NCBI GenBank assembly: GCA_934196075.1
Contig: CAKPVW010000020.1
Location: forward strand, 1 to 32,522
Reading direction: 5' to 3'
DNA length: 32,522 nucleotides
DNA from: an uncultured Anaerovibrio sp.
Lineage (GTDB): Bacteria > Bacillota > Negativicutes > Selenomonadales > Selenomonadaceae
Position numbers and translations under genes: made by a program. The notes under the pieces are model-generated. The model had not been told where the DNA came from, searched no databases, and saw only the letters and a program-made list of their open reading frames with translations. Positions 7,509-16,491 of the stretch are shown in pieces (the first letter of the stretch is position 1; each line of letters begins with the position of its first letter).

Positions 7509-7748
7509 ACGTATTTCAACAATGATGCTAGCCTATATCGTACTATAGGTGCGAATATAAAGCATTATAGAGAACAAGCAAACTTAACACAAGTACAACT
7601 CGCGGAACAAACAAAAATTAGTATTAGCTACCTTTCTAAAATCGAAGCCGAAGGATGCCATAAAAGTTTGTCCATATCCGTTTTAAATCAGATTGCAAAT
7701 GTACTTGATGTTGATATTGCCGAATTTTTCAAGGAGGTATCCGATTGA
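7509..7748 (+). CDS. XRE-family R-M controller protein, apparent ACG start
   Basis: A 79-residue single-domain helix-turn-helix protein of C-protein size. LYRTIGANIKHYREQANLTQ, then LAEQTKISISYLSKIEAEG (about 31-49), is a typical XRE motif. The open frame runs back to a stop at 7458 but contains no ATG, GTG or TTG before the domain. The codon ACG at 7509 sits five bases after the ribosome-site-like AGAGGTG (7497-7503) and one T-to-C change from ATG. The annotated start is therefore tentative. The stop TGA overlaps the ATG of the restriction enzyme at 7748, which implies translational coupling. It probably binds the two upstream palindromes. Confidence 0.75.
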   Translation, partial: TYFNNDASLYRTIGANIKHYREQANLTQVQLAEQTKISISYLSKIEAEGCHKSLSISVLNQIANVLDVDIAEFFKEVSD

Positions 7749-8413
7749 TGAAACTTATCGAAGCGCAAACTAGAATAGAAAAACTTGCTTATGTCCCGTT
7801 CAAAGAATACCTATTGCCCAACCAAATTCAAGATGCCATGATGAAAATCAATAAGGGAAAAACAGGACAATTGTTGGAGCTTACTATTGGATTAGAGCTT
7901 TCCAATACAACCCTTGATTTTGAAGATGGGGAATTGAAAACCAACAAATGTAACCGAGCAGGCAAACCTTTAGAAACAATGTTTATTACACAAATCGCCT
8001 CCATTATTGATGAATTATTAGCTAAGCACAAATTTCAAGAGACTAAATTATATAAAAAATTTCAACGTTTGTTATATGTTCCTATCAGCAAGGATGGAAA
8101 TCCAAAAGATTGGATGTACCTACCTCCAATTCAGATTGATCTGTCTTTACCAAAATATCAAATTCTTGCCCAGCAGCTTGAATCGGACTACTATGATATA
8201 TGTGAGCAGTTAAATCAACAATTATCAAAATCAAACATATCAACTTTGCATACTGCAAGTGGTAAATTCGTTCAAATTCGTACAAAGGATTCCAAGCCAT
8301 ATCATCCTATATTTTCTAATATTTACAAACGCGAAATTTCAGATAAAAACCGTGCATTTTATTTTAAGAAAGAATTCATGAAATATATTACCGAAATCTC
8401 CCGCCACCTGTAG
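7748..8413 (+). CDS. MutH/Sau3AI-family type II restriction endonuclease (GATC)
   Basis: A 221-residue nuclease of the MutH/Sau3AI family. GKTGQLLE (37-44) followed by DFEDGELKT (57-65) supplies all four residues equivalent to the MutH active site: E44, D57, E62 and K64. Sau3AI has two such domains in about 490 residues. This protein has one, close to E. coli MutH in size. With Dam/DpnM and DpnA-type methylases next to it, cleavage of unmethylated GATC is the likely activity. ATG at 7748 is preferred over TTG at 7745 because AAGGAGG (7731-7737) lies ten bases upstream. It is coupled to the controller gene. A MutH-like repair role is the alternative, but no mutL or mutS is nearby. Confidence 0.85.
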   Translation: MKLIEAQTRIEKLAYVPFKEYLLPNQIQDAMMKINKGKTGQLLELTIGLELSNTTLDFEDGELKTNKCNRAGKPLETMFITQIASIIDELLAKHKFQETKLYKKFQRLLYVPISKDGNPKDWMYLPPIQIDLSLPKYQILAQQLESDYYDICEQLNQQLSKSNISTLHTASGKFVQIRTKDSKPYHPIFSNIYKREISDKNRAFYFKKEFMKYITEISRHL

Positions 8414-8455
8414 AGGTAGGGAACATCGGGCACTTCTTTATACTTGTTTTTTTAA

Positions 8456-8499
8456 AAAATCCCTACAGAATCTGTACATACAGATTTTGTAGGGATTTT
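8456..8499. terminator. Bidirectional terminator between the restriction gene and guaA
   Basis: A 20-bp stem pairs 8456-8475 with 8480-8499 through one G-U, with a 4-nt ACAT loop. On the - strand it follows the guaA stop within 10 nt and ends in a T-run (complement of AAAAAA at 8454-8459), a strong terminator. On the + strand it follows the restriction gene. It contains the right copy of the repeat AATCCCTACA. Confidence 0.8.
8458..8467 (+). repeat. Right copy of the 10-bp direct repeat flanking the R-M island
   Basis: AATCCCTACA, identical to 3699-3708. It forms part of the left arm of the terminator at 8456-8499. Confidence 0.35.
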
Positions 8500-8506
8500 A
8501 TGCTAT

Positions 8507-10054
8507 TTATTCAAACTCGATAGTTGCTGGTGGTTTACTGGTGCAATCGTACATTACACGATTGACACCTTTTACCTCGTTGACAATACGATTGGTTACC
8601 TTGTGTAGTACCTCCCAAGGCAGCTGAGCGCTTTCAGCGGTCATAAAGTCACTAGTCATTACGGCTCGCAGGGCAATAGCATAGTCATAAGTACGGAAAT
8701 CACCCATAACGCCTACGGAACGCATATTGGTCAGAGCTGCAAAATACTGGCCCAGATCCTTGTCCACACCAGCCTTAGCTACCTCCTCACGATAAATAGC
8801 ATCTGCCTCCTGAACAATCTTAACCTTTTCTGCAGTTACCTCACCGATAATGCGAATACCCAAGCCTGGGCCTGGGAATGGCTGACGATTTACCAAATAA
8901 TCTGGAATCCCCAGCTCACGGCCAGCCTTTCTTACCTCATCCTTAAACAGGAGACGCAAAGGCTCTACAATTTCCTTGAAATCCACAAAATCAGGCAGAC
9001 CGCCTACATTGTGATGAGACTTGATTACAGCAGATTTACCCAAACCACTTTCAATAACATCTGGATAAATAGTACCCTGTACCAAGAAGTCTACTGCACC
9101 AATCTTCTTGGCTTCTTCCTCAAATACACGAATAAACTCCTCACCGATAATCTTACGCTTTTGCTCAGGTTCTGTTACACCCTTCAGCTTCTCATAGAAT
9201 CTATCCTGTACATTAACTCGGATGAAGTTCAAATCATAAGGACCTTCTGGGCCAAATACAGCCTCAACCTGATCCCCTTCATCCTTACGAAGCAGGCCAT
9301 GGTCTACAAATACACAGGTAAGCTGCTTGCCAATAGCCTTGGACATAAGAACTGCTGCTACTGAAGAATCAACACCACCAGACAAAGCACACAAGGCTTT
9401 GCCATCACCAATTTTTTCCTTCAGTTGCTGAATGGTAGACTCCACAAAGGAATCCATCCGCCAGTCCCCAGCACATTTACATACATTGTAAACGAAATTG
9501 CTCAACATCTTGGAGCCCTCTACAGTATGCAGCACTTCTGGATGGAACTGTACTGCATACAGTCCCTCTGCCTCATTTTCCATAGCAGCTACTGGACATA
9601 CAGGTGTGCTAGCCGTAACAGCAAAGCCCTCAGGAGCCTGAGAAATATAATCAGTATGACTCATCCAGCAGATAGTTTCCTCAGAAACATCTTGGAAAAG
9701 CTTGGAGCCTGTAGAAGCGATTTTCACCTGAGTTTTGCCGTATTCGCTAACAGGAGCAGTTTCTACCTTGCCTCCCAGAAGATGGGCCATTAGCTGAGAG
9801 CCATAACAAATACCCAATACAGGCACGCCCAGTTTAAATACCTCTGTGCTAATAGTAGCAGATTCAGGGGTATAAACGCTATTAGGTCCGCCAGTAAAGA
9901 TAATGCCCTTCAAATTCTTCATAGCCTTGATTTTGTCCAGGCTCAAAGTGTTAGGATGTACCTCACAATATACATTGCACTCACGGACACGGCGTGCAAT
10001 CAGCTGATTGTACTGACCACCAAAATCCAGGACGATAATCATTTCATTAGTCAC
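8507..10054 (-). CDS. guaA: GMP synthase (glutamine-hydrolysing)
   Basis: A 515-residue bifunctional enzyme making GMP from XMP, ATP and glutamine, the last step of guanine nucleotide synthesis. The N-terminal class I glutaminase has its nucleophile in GICYG (C83) and the catalytic HPE (171-173). The ATP pyrophosphatase domain has the PP-loop SGGVDSS (225-231). The C-terminal dimerisation domain includes [13 protein letters not shown] and ends in KPPATIEFE, so it is complete. The start is GTG at 10054 with GAGGAGG ten bases upstream. An in-frame ATG at 10042 lacks a well-spaced site. It is a single-gene unit with its own promoter. Confidence 0.97.
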   Translation of the reverse strand: MTNEMIIVLDFGGQYNQLIARRVRECNVYCEVHPNTLSLDKIKAMKNLKGIIFTGGPNSVYTPESATISTEVFKLGVPVLGICYGSQLMAHLLGGKVETAPVSEYGKTQVKIASTGSKLFQDVSEETICWMSHTDYISQAPEGFAVTASTPVCPVAAMENEAEGLYAVQFHPEVLHTVEGSKMLSNFVYNVCKCAGDWRMDSFVESTIQQLKEKIGDGKALCALSGGVDSSVAAVLMSKAIGKQLTCVFVDHGLLRKDEGDQVEAVFGPEGPYDLNFIRVNVQDRFYEKLKGVTEPEQKRKIIGEEFIRVFEEEAKKIGAVDFLVQGTIYPDVIESGLGKSAVIKSHHNVGGLPDFVDFKEIVEPLRLLFKDEVRKAGRELGIPDYLVNRQPFPGPGLGIRIIGEVTAEKVKIVQEADAIYREEVAKAGVDKDLGQYFAALTNMRSVGVMGDFRTYDYAIALRAVMTSDFMTAESAQLPWEVLHKVTNRIVNEVKGVNRVMYDCTSKPPATIEFE

Positions 10055-10135
10055 TCTCTATATTCCTCCTCATGCGTTTCACAATAATCATTCCATGTCT
10101 AAAGACACAGTTTTCACGCTTACTTCATCCCAATA

Positions 10136-10164
10136 ATTATATCAGAAAAACCACCTGTCAGCAA
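10136..10164 (-). promoter_or_regulatory. guaA promoter
   Basis: On the - strand: a weak -35 TTGCTG (10164-10159), a 17-bp spacer, and a perfect TATAAT (10141-10136) with an extended TGA. The leader to guaA would be about 75 nt. I see no purine riboswitch in it. Confidence 0.55.
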
Positions 10165-10165
10165 T

Positions 10166-10654
10166 TTATTCGTCAGCTTCCTTTTCCCACGTATAAAGCA
10201 AATCTTCCACAGCATTTCTTGCCACATCGTAGTCAAAGCCTTTCATGCAAAGATGCTGATAAATCTTCTGCTTATCGGCTCCCTGCTTGAATTTGCGGCT
10301 GATAACCTTATAGGCAGCCCTATATTCCCGTTCCGTAGTATCATCAGGCACAAAGCTTTGCACCAAATCCTTATCATAGCCCTGCTGACGCAGCTTCACC
10401 ACAATCTGCCGCAGGCTATAAACAGTATTCTGATACATATGCTCAAACCTGCGCTGACAGCCCTCTTCTTCCCTTAGAAAATGCTTTTCCTGCAGCCAAT
10501 CAATAGTTTCCTGAATCTCCTCCTCACTATATTCCTTCCGCTGTAGCTTTTCAGTCAGCCTTTTTATGCTCTGATCACTACGAGCCAAAAAATCCACAGC
10601 CTTGGCCTTGCAGGAAGGACGAGGGCGCTGCTGTTTTGGTTCTTCTGCTTCCAT
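10166..10654 (-). CDS. recX: Regulatory protein RecX
   Basis: A 162-residue RecX-family protein, which binds RecA filaments and modulates recombinase activity. The family pattern of three tandem three-helix repeats is visible: AVDFLARSDQSIKRLTEKL, then a SEEEIQETIDWLQEKHFLRE segment, QIVVKLRQQGYDKDLVQSF, and DKQKIYQHLCMKGFDYDVA near the C-terminus. Its ATG overlaps the recA stop as TAATG, so the two are translationally coupled and co-transcribed. The first 15 residues are charged and proline rich. No terminator was seen after it before the guaA promoter. Confidence 0.9.
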   Translation of the reverse strand: MEAEEPKQQRPRPSCKAKAVDFLARSDQSIKRLTEKLQRKEYSEEEIQETIDWLQEKHFLREEEGCQRRFEHMYQNTVYSLRQIVVKLRQQGYDKDLVQSFVPDDTTEREYRAAYKVISRKFKQGADKQKIYQHLCMKGFDYDVARNAVEDLLYTWEKEADE

Positions 10655-11700
10655 TAATCCTCAGCACCTCTTGCCTTCTTGGTTGGAGAATTTAGTTTCT
10701 GCATCACAGCTTCATTCTTCAGCATTTCATATAGCTTACCCTCAATTTCAGCCATCAGCTCTGGCTGGTTACGCAAAATTTCCTTAACAGTGTCCTTACC
10801 CTGTCCTAAGCGATTGCCATTATAGGCATACCAGGAACCACTCTTGTTGAGGATATCCAAATCCGCAGCAATATCAATAAGGCTGCTTTCCTTAGAAACA
10901 CCTTCACCATACATAATGTCAAATTCTGCCACCTTGAAAGGAGGAGCAATCTTATTCTTCACGACCTTGACTCTGGTTCTATTACCCAAAATATTGGTTC
11001 CCTGCTTAACTGTATCGAATTTGCGCACATCCAGACGGACAGAGGAGTAGAACTTCAAAGCTCGACCACCAGTGGTAGTTTCCGGATTGCCATACATGGT
11101 ACCTACCTTCTCACGAATCTGATTAATAAAGATAGCCGTAGTTCTAGACTTGCTGATAATACCTGTAAGCTTACGCATGGCCTGGCTCATAAGACGAGCC
11201 AGCAAGCCTACATGAGCATCACCCATATCTCCCTCGATTTCAGCCTTTGGTACCAAGGCAGCCACAGAGTCCACTACAATAATGTCAATTGCACCGCTGC
11301 GCACCAGGGCTTCTACAATTTCCAGAGCCTGCTCACCAGTATCTGGCTGAGAAACCAACAGATTGTCTATATCTACGCCAAGATTTTTGGCATAGATAGG
11401 ATCCAAAGCATGCTCCGCATCTATGAATGCAGCTACACCGCCCTGACGCTGAGCCTCTGCTATCATATGCAGGGTTACAGTGGTTTTACCAGAGGATTCT
11501 GGTCCATAAATCTCAATAATACGGCCTCTAGGAATACCACCTACCCCAAGAGCAATATCCAATGGCAGAATACCGGTAGAGATAACCTCCACATTCATAT
11601 TGGCTGCGGCATCTCCCAGGCGCATAATAGCCCCTTTGCCATAGTCCTTTTCTATCTGCTTCATGGCATTTTTTAGGGATTCTTCTCTTTCCTTCTCCAT
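10654..11700 (-). CDS. recA: Recombinase RecA
   Basis: A 348-residue RecA, full length. It catalyses homologous strand exchange and stimulates LexA self-cleavage in the SOS response. Walker A is GPESSGKT (66-73). [22 protein letters not shown], the L1 loop region and the L2 segment [22 protein letters not shown] are intact. The start is ATG at 11700, nine bases after AAGGAGA. An in-frame TTG at 11724 would add eight residues and lacks a ribosome site. recX follows with a one-base overlap. A LexA-like palindrome lies in the promoter. Confidence 0.97.
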   Translation of the reverse strand: MEKEREESLKNAMKQIEKDYGKGAIMRLGDAAANMNVEVISTGILPLDIALGVGGIPRGRIIEIYGPESSGKTTVTLHMIAEAQRQGGVAAFIDAEHALDPIYAKNLGVDIDNLLVSQPDTGEQALEIVEALVRSGAIDIIVVDSVAALVPKAEIEGDMGDAHVGLLARLMSQAMRKLTGIISKSRTTAIFINQIREKVGTMYGNPETTTGGRALKFYSSVRLDVRKFDTVKQGTNILGNRTRVKVVKNKIAPPFKVAEFDIMYGEGVSKESSLIDIAADLDILNKSGSWYAYNGNRLGQGKDTVKEILRNQPELMAEIEGKLYEMLKNEAVMQKLNSPTKKARGAED

Positions 11701-11739
11701 ATACTTAAATCTCCTTACTGTCAAACATATTTTACTATC

Positions 11740-11768
11740 ATTATAACAAACAAAAGTTTTTTAGGCAA
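11740..11768 (-). promoter_or_regulatory. recA promoter with a LexA-like box in the spacer
   Basis: On the - strand: TTGCCT (11768-11763), a 17-bp spacer, and TATAAT (11745-11740). The spacer holds AAAACTTTTGTTTG (11760-11747), which matches 7 of the 10 defined positions of the Firmicute SOS box CGAAC-N4-GTTCG. Repression by LexA is inferred from position and similarity. Confidence 0.55.
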
Positions 11769-11811
11769 GAGTAATTTCCATTATTTTTCGCTTTTTGTTC
11801 TATATATAAAT

Positions 11812-11861
11812 ATAAAAAAGAACAGCACCTCAAACTCTCCTAGAAAAATCAGAGGTACTGT
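11812..11861 (-). terminator. Terminator of the RND efflux operon
   Basis: On the - strand, ACAGTACCTC (11861-11852) pairs with GAGGTGCTGT (11831-11822) through one G-U, followed by TCTTTTTT (11819-11812). It lies about 55 nt after the stop of the RND transporter gene. Confidence 0.7.
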
Positions 11862-11916
11862 CCCTTACATGCTTATGACCTCTCCCGAAAGCTGCCATAA
11901 GACAATCATATTAAAT

Positions 11917-14900
11917 TTACATATAATCCTTGGAGGTCTTTTTCTTTTCCGTCTTTCGGATGCCCAAGGACTTGGCAATATACTCTGTCATTACATAAAA
12001 GGCCGGAATTATGAATATAGCCAAGCCTGTAGCAAAGAGCATACCGCCTACTACTGCCACACCCATACCGTTACGGGAGGCGGCACCAGCACCAGTTGCT
12101 GTAGCCAATGGCAGACAGCCGATAATAAAGGCAAAGGAGGTCATGAGGATTGGACGCAAACGCAAGCCTGCCGCCTCAATAGCCGCCTTCAATGGATTCA
12201 TGCCTACATCTACTCGAATCTTGGCAAACTCTACAATCAAAATTGCATTTTTAGCCGCCAAGCCGATAATCATAATAACACCAATCTGCATGTATACACT
12301 GTTCTGCAGACCAGCATTTGGCACGCCATCCAAAGCCTCCACAATGGACATGAAGTACTCTGAGAACAAGGCACCAAAAACACCTACAGGTACGGAAAGC
12401 AATACCGCAAATGGTACACTCCAGCTTTCATAGAGAGCTGCCAAGCACAGGAAGACAAAGACCAGTGCCAGGGCCAATACCTGAGTTGTGGAGCTGCTGC
12501 TCTTTTTCTCCTCACGAGCCTGACCAGACCATTCAATGCCATAGCCATCAGTTGCTATCTCTCTAACTACTTCCTCAATAGCAGTCATAGCCTGACCAGA
12601 GGAATAACCGTTACCAGCATTACCCTGAATGCTTATGGAACGGGAACCGTTAAAACGGCTGATGGTGCTGGCACCAGTTGTCTCTCTTGGCTTCAACAGG
12701 GAATCAAGAGGTACATTCTGACCAGTTTTGCTGCGAACATACATGAAGCGCATACCATCCACACTGCTGCGGAAGCTTTCGTCTGCCTGCACCATTACCT
12801 TAAAGGTACGACCAAATTCATTATAGTCATTTACCTGGCTGCCGCCGTAGAAAATCTGCATGGCTGTAAATACATCAGACATGCTGACACCCATAGCCTT
12901 AACCTTTTCTCTATCAATATCGTACTGATAAACAGGAGAATTAATGGAGAAGGTGGAACGCACACCCTGCAGCTCAGGCCGTTGATTGGCCGCAGCCAAA
13001 ATTTTCTTAGTGACCTGATCCAGCTCTTCATCTGTATGGCCGGACAAATCCTGCAGCTCCATCTGCCAGCCGCCTACGGTACCCAAACCAGGCAAAGCAG
13101 GCATATTAAAGGCAATTACTCTAGCCTCTGATGCTACCTGGGCACCAACGCCAAAGGTCTTGTTAATAATAGCATTAATCTGAGTTTCGGCAGTGGTTCT
13201 GTCATCCCAGTTTTTCAGGCCTACAAACATAGCACCTGCACTGGACTTGCCACTGAAGGCCATAATATCAAAGCCAGGAATACCCATAACACTCTCAACG
13301 CCATCCACCTGCTGCACAGCACCAGACAGCTTCTCAATAACCTTTTCGGTCTGATTCAGAGAAGCACCCTCTGGCAAATTAACAGCTACAGCATAGTAAC
13401 CCTGGTCCTCATTAGGTACAAAGGTAGAAGGAACAATCTTGTACAAAAGACCAGTCAAACCGCAGACAATAACAATGAATACTACGGCAACCTTTATATG
13501 GCCAATAAACCAGCCAACCACACCCTGATATTTCAGGCGAGCTACGTTGAAGGCTTCATTGAATTTGCAGAAAAATCTGCCCAACAGGCCTTCATCATCT
13601 TCCTTGGTATGAGGCTTTAGAATGGTAGCACACAAGGCAGGAGTCAATGTCAGAGCCACAAAGGCTGACAGAGCCATGGAAATAGCAATAGTCAAGGCAA
13701 ACTGACGATACAGCACACCCATCATACCACCCAGGAAGGCTACTGGTATAAATACTGCAGCCAGTACAAAGGCAATAGCTACTACAGGTCCCTGTACCTC
13801 GTCCATAGCACGCTCAGTAGCATCCACAGGATTCAAGCCCTTTTCCATATGAGCTTCTACATTCTCAATAACTACAATAGCATCGTCAACTACCAGACCG
13901 ATAGCCAATACCATGGCAAACAGAGTCAAGGTGTTGATGGAAAAGCCTAGGAAAGTAAAGGCGATAAAGGTACCAATCAGAGATACTGGTACGGCCAACA
14001 AAGGAATCAAGGTTGCCCGCCAATTCTGCAGGAAGATAAATACTACCAACACAACCAGCAGCAGAGCCTCAACAAAGGTTTCCACAACCTCGGTAATAGA
14101 GGCGCGAATAAATTTAGTGCTGTCTACGATTTCTGTAGCCTGTAAATCCGGTGGGAAATCCTTCTGTCCTTCTTCTATAATCTTCTTAACTTCAGCTACG
14201 GTGGTCATAGCATTGGCATCACTGGTCAGCTGAATACCAAAGCCTACAGCCTCCATATTGTTGTAGGTAGTACCAAAGTTATAATCCTTGGCACCAGTTT
14301 CTACTCTAGCGATATCCTTAATGCGGACATACTGTCCATCATTGGAAGCCCTGATAATAATATTGCCAAATTCCTCTGGGGTGGTTAAACGACCATCAAT
14401 TTTACCAGTAGCCTGCTTCTCCTGGCTGTCTGCCAAAGGCGGAGCACCTACGGTACCAGCAGGAGCCTGTACATTCTGCTCATTAATAGCAGCTACAATG
14501 TCAGAGGAAGTAATATTCAACTCTGCCATCTTAGCAGGATTTACCCAGATACGCATGGAATGATCCGCACCAAATACCTGTACAGAACCTACACCGCTAA
14601 CACGCTTAATTTTGTCCAGCAGATAAATATCTGCATAGGTTTTCATCCATACTCTGTCATAGGTCTTATTTGGTGAGTACATGGCAATCATCAAGGCCAT
14701 ATCGCTGGAGGATTTGCTGGTAACAACACCATTATTTTTAACAGAATCTGGCAGACTGGCATTGGCAATGGCAACATTGTTCTGCACCTTTACAGAGTCC
14801 ATATCGCCATCGGTGGCCAAATCAAAGACAACACTCAGACTATAACGACCAGAATCTGCTGAGGTGGAGGACATATAGTCCATACCCTGAGTACCATTTA

Positions 14901-15105
14901 CCTGCTGCTCAATAACCTGAGCTACTGTCTCGTTTACAGTTTTGGCATTAGCACCTACATAGGTAGTGCTTACAGAAATTGTCGGTGGTGAAATCTGAGG
15001 GTACTGTGCGATTGGCAACTGAACTGCCGCCAATACACCGATAATAACAATCAGCAAAGAGATAACGATTGCAAATATCGGCCTATGTATAAAAAACTTA
15101 GACAA
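11917..15105 (-). CDS. RND (HAE1/AcrB-type) multidrug efflux transporter
   Basis: A 1062-residue inner-membrane RND pump of the AcrB/MexB type. It uses proton influx to export hydrophobic and amphiphilic compounds across both membranes with a periplasmic adaptor and an outer-membrane channel. The first membrane helix FAIVISLLIVIIGVLAAVQLP and the periplasmic start PQISPPTISVS are canonical. The proton-relay residues are present: D407 and D408 in GLVVDDAIVV, and K952 in GLAAKNAILIVEF. The start is TTG at 15105, seven bases after AAGGAGG. It lies 12 bp after the adaptor gene. No outer-membrane channel gene or local regulator is in the window. Substrates cannot be told from sequence. Confidence 0.93.
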   Translation of the reverse strand: MSKFFIHRPIFAIVISLLIVIIGVLAAVQLPIAQYPQISPPTISVSTTYVGANAKTVNETVAQVIEQQVNGTQGMDYMSSTSADSGRYSLSVVFDLATDGDMDSVKVQNNVAIANASLPDSVKNNGVVTSKSSSDMALMIAMYSPNKTYDRVWMKTYADIYLLDKIKRVSGVGSVQVFGADHSMRIWVNPAKMAELNITSSDIVAAINEQNVQAPAGTVGAPPLADSQEKQATGKIDGRLTTPEEFGNIIIRASNDGQYVRIKDIARVETGAKDYNFGTTYNNMEAVGFGIQLTSDANAMTTVAEVKKIIEEGQKDFPPDLQATEIVDSTKFIRASITEVVETFVEALLLVVLVVFIFLQNWRATLIPLLAVPVSLIGTFIAFTFLGFSINTLTLFAMVLAIGLVVDDAIVVIENVEAHMEKGLNPVDATERAMDEVQGPVVAIAFVLAAVFIPVAFLGGMMGVLYRQFALTIAISMALSAFVALTLTPALCATILKPHTKEDDEGLLGRFFCKFNEAFNVARLKYQGVVGWFIGHIKVAVVFIVIVCGLTGLLYKIVPSTFVPNEDQGYYAVAVNLPEGASLNQTEKVIEKLSGAVQQVDGVESVMGIPGFDIMAFSGKSSAGAMFVGLKNWDDRTTAETQINAIINKTFGVGAQVASEARVIAFNMPALPGLGTVGGWQMELQDLSGHTDEELDQVTKKILAAANQRPELQGVRSTFSINSPVYQYDIDREKVKAMGVSMSDVFTAMQIFYGGSQVNDYNEFGRTFKVMVQADESFRSSVDGMRFMYVRSKTGQNVPLDSLLKPRETTGASTISRFNGSRSISIQGNAGNGYSSGQAMTAIEEVVREIATDGYGIEWSGQAREEKKSSSSTTQVLALALVFVFLCLAALYESWSVPFAVLLSVPVGVFGALFSEYFMSIVEALDGVPNAGLQNSVYMQIGVIMIIGLAAKNAILIVEFAKIRVDVGMNPLKAAIEAAGLRLRPILMTSFAFIIGCLPLATATGAGAASRNGMGVAVVGGMLFATGLAIFIIPAFYVMTEYIAKSLGIRKTEKKKTSKDYM

Positions 15106-15117
15106 GTGGACGCCTCC

Positions 15118-16290
15118 TTACAAATTGCTTTCAGTCAGAGAGAAGCCCATATCCTCAGGTGTTACAGTGGTAACATTCATGTCCATCCCCTCAGTTAAGG
15201 AAGTAAGACCTTCTACCACAACCTGCTCATTGCCAGTAAGACCACTATCCACAACATAATAGCTGCCTACCTTGGTCCCTAGCTCTACAGTAACAGCCTT
15301 GGACTTGCCATCCTCTCCTACAATCATAACAAAGGACTTGCCCAGCAGCTGCTGAACAGCTCTCTCAGGCACCAGCTTGGCGTTATGCAGAGTATCGCCT
15401 ACCAGCTTGGCTCTAGCAAACATACCTGGCACCAGAATACCATTTGGATTATCGAACTGGGCCTTGACAATCAAGGAACCTGAATTATCCTGCATAGCAC
15501 GGTCCACCTCCACAATGTGACCATCTACAGGATATTCAGAGCCATCACTGAGCTCAATACGTACAGACTTGCTTGGCAAAGCATTACCTGGGGTAACATT
15601 AGCCCCTACATACTTCAAATATTCGCTTTCACTGATACTGAACTGAACAAATACAGGATTGCTGGAGCCAATGGTTACCAGCACAGTATTACCTGCTGCA
15701 GCATAAGTGCCCTCAGCTACATCGTCAACAGCCAGCTTACCGCTCATAGGGGCATAAACTACAGTATCATCCACATTCTTCTGAGCCTGCTCTACCAAGG
15801 CAGCCATAGCATTAACATTGGCCTGCTGGGCTTCTGCCTGGGCCCGCATAGTGGTAACAGTCTGCTCAGAAACAGCTGCAGATGCCAAAAGCTGCTCATT
15901 GCGCTGCAAATCAATCAGACTGTTGTTATAGGTGGCCTGAGCCTGAGCCAGATTAGCCTGAGCCTGCAAGAGAGCCGCTCTATAGGTACGATCATCAATC
16001 TTGTACAGAGGCTGTCCAGCACTAACATACTGACCGCCCTTAACATACTTGGCAGTAACTGTACCAGATACTCTGGCCTGTACCTTAACCTCATTCTTAC
16101 CCTTAACAGATCCAGCATATGCCAGTTCCAATGGGGTATCCTGCACCAGCACGTTCATGGCCTTTACCTGAGCGCCGCCAGCCATTTTCTTAGCCTGCTG
16201 GCCTCCCATGCCACTAAACATTACAACTGCAGCAACGATAGCTATGGCAATAACTGCCCCTACTATCAGTTTTCCTTTCTTAGATAACAA
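15118..16290 (-). CDS. RND efflux periplasmic adaptor (AcrA/MexA-type membrane fusion protein)
   Basis: A 390-residue HlyD/AcrA-type adaptor bridging the RND pump and an outer-membrane channel. One N-terminal membrane segment (about residues 8-26) acts as a signal anchor. There is no lipobox cysteine, unlike AcrA and MexA, which are lipoproteins. Then come the beta-barrel/lipoyl halves (VQARVSGTVTAKYVKGGQYV near 71-90, and VVYAPMSGKLAVDDVAEG) flanking a coiled coil rich in Ala and Gln (about 105-170). The C-terminal membrane-proximal domain is intact. The start TTG at 16290 has AGGAGG nine bases upstream. It is the first gene of the efflux operon. Confidence 0.9.
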   Translation of the reverse strand: MLSKKGKLIVGAVIAIAIVAAVVMFSGMGGQQAKKMAGGAQVKAMNVLVQDTPLELAYAGSVKGKNEVKVQARVSGTVTAKYVKGGQYVSAGQPLYKIDDRTYRAALLQAQANLAQAQATYNNSLIDLQRNEQLLASAAVSEQTVTTMRAQAEAQQANVNAMAALVEQAQKNVDDTVVYAPMSGKLAVDDVAEGTYAAAGNTVLVTIGSSNPVFVQFSISESEYLKYVGANVTPGNALPSKSVRIELSDGSEYPVDGHIVEVDRAMQDNSGSLIVKAQFDNPNGILVPGMFARAKLVGDTLHNAKLVPERAVQQLLGKSFVMIVGEDGKSKAVTVELGTKVGSYYVVDSGLTGNEQVVVEGLTSLTEGMDMNVTTVTPEDMGFSLTESNL

Positions 16291-16349
16291 ATCTACCTAC
16301 CTCCTAATTAATATATATCCATCGTAAATAAAAACATACATCCCCATAT

Positions 16350-16378
16350 ATGATACAGTTGCTAAAATAAAAAGTCAA
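16350..16378 (-). promoter_or_regulatory. Efflux operon promoter
   Basis: On the - strand: TTGACT (16378-16373), a 17-bp spacer, and TATCAT (16355-16350). The leader is about 50 nt. Upstream of the -35, the 9-mer CATAATATA occurs twice on the + strand (16379-16387 and 16403-16411), a possible regulator site. Nothing else was recognised in 16291-16491. Confidence 0.6.
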
Positions 16379-16491
16379 CATAATATATAGGACTCACGAA
16401 ACCATAATATAGTATATGTATTCATTATGAAAAAAACTTGAAAGATACAAATTACCATCCAATACCATACAAGGCATAAAATCTCAAAGAC

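Noticed and set aside
10055..10135. Possible purine riboswitch upstream of guaA
   Set aside because: The leader is only about 75 nt and lacks the conserved three-way-junction core; only a small hairpin is visible.
15517..16287. A 256-codon open frame on the + strand
   Set aside because: It is antisense to the efflux adaptor gene, with low-complexity translated sequence and no family features.
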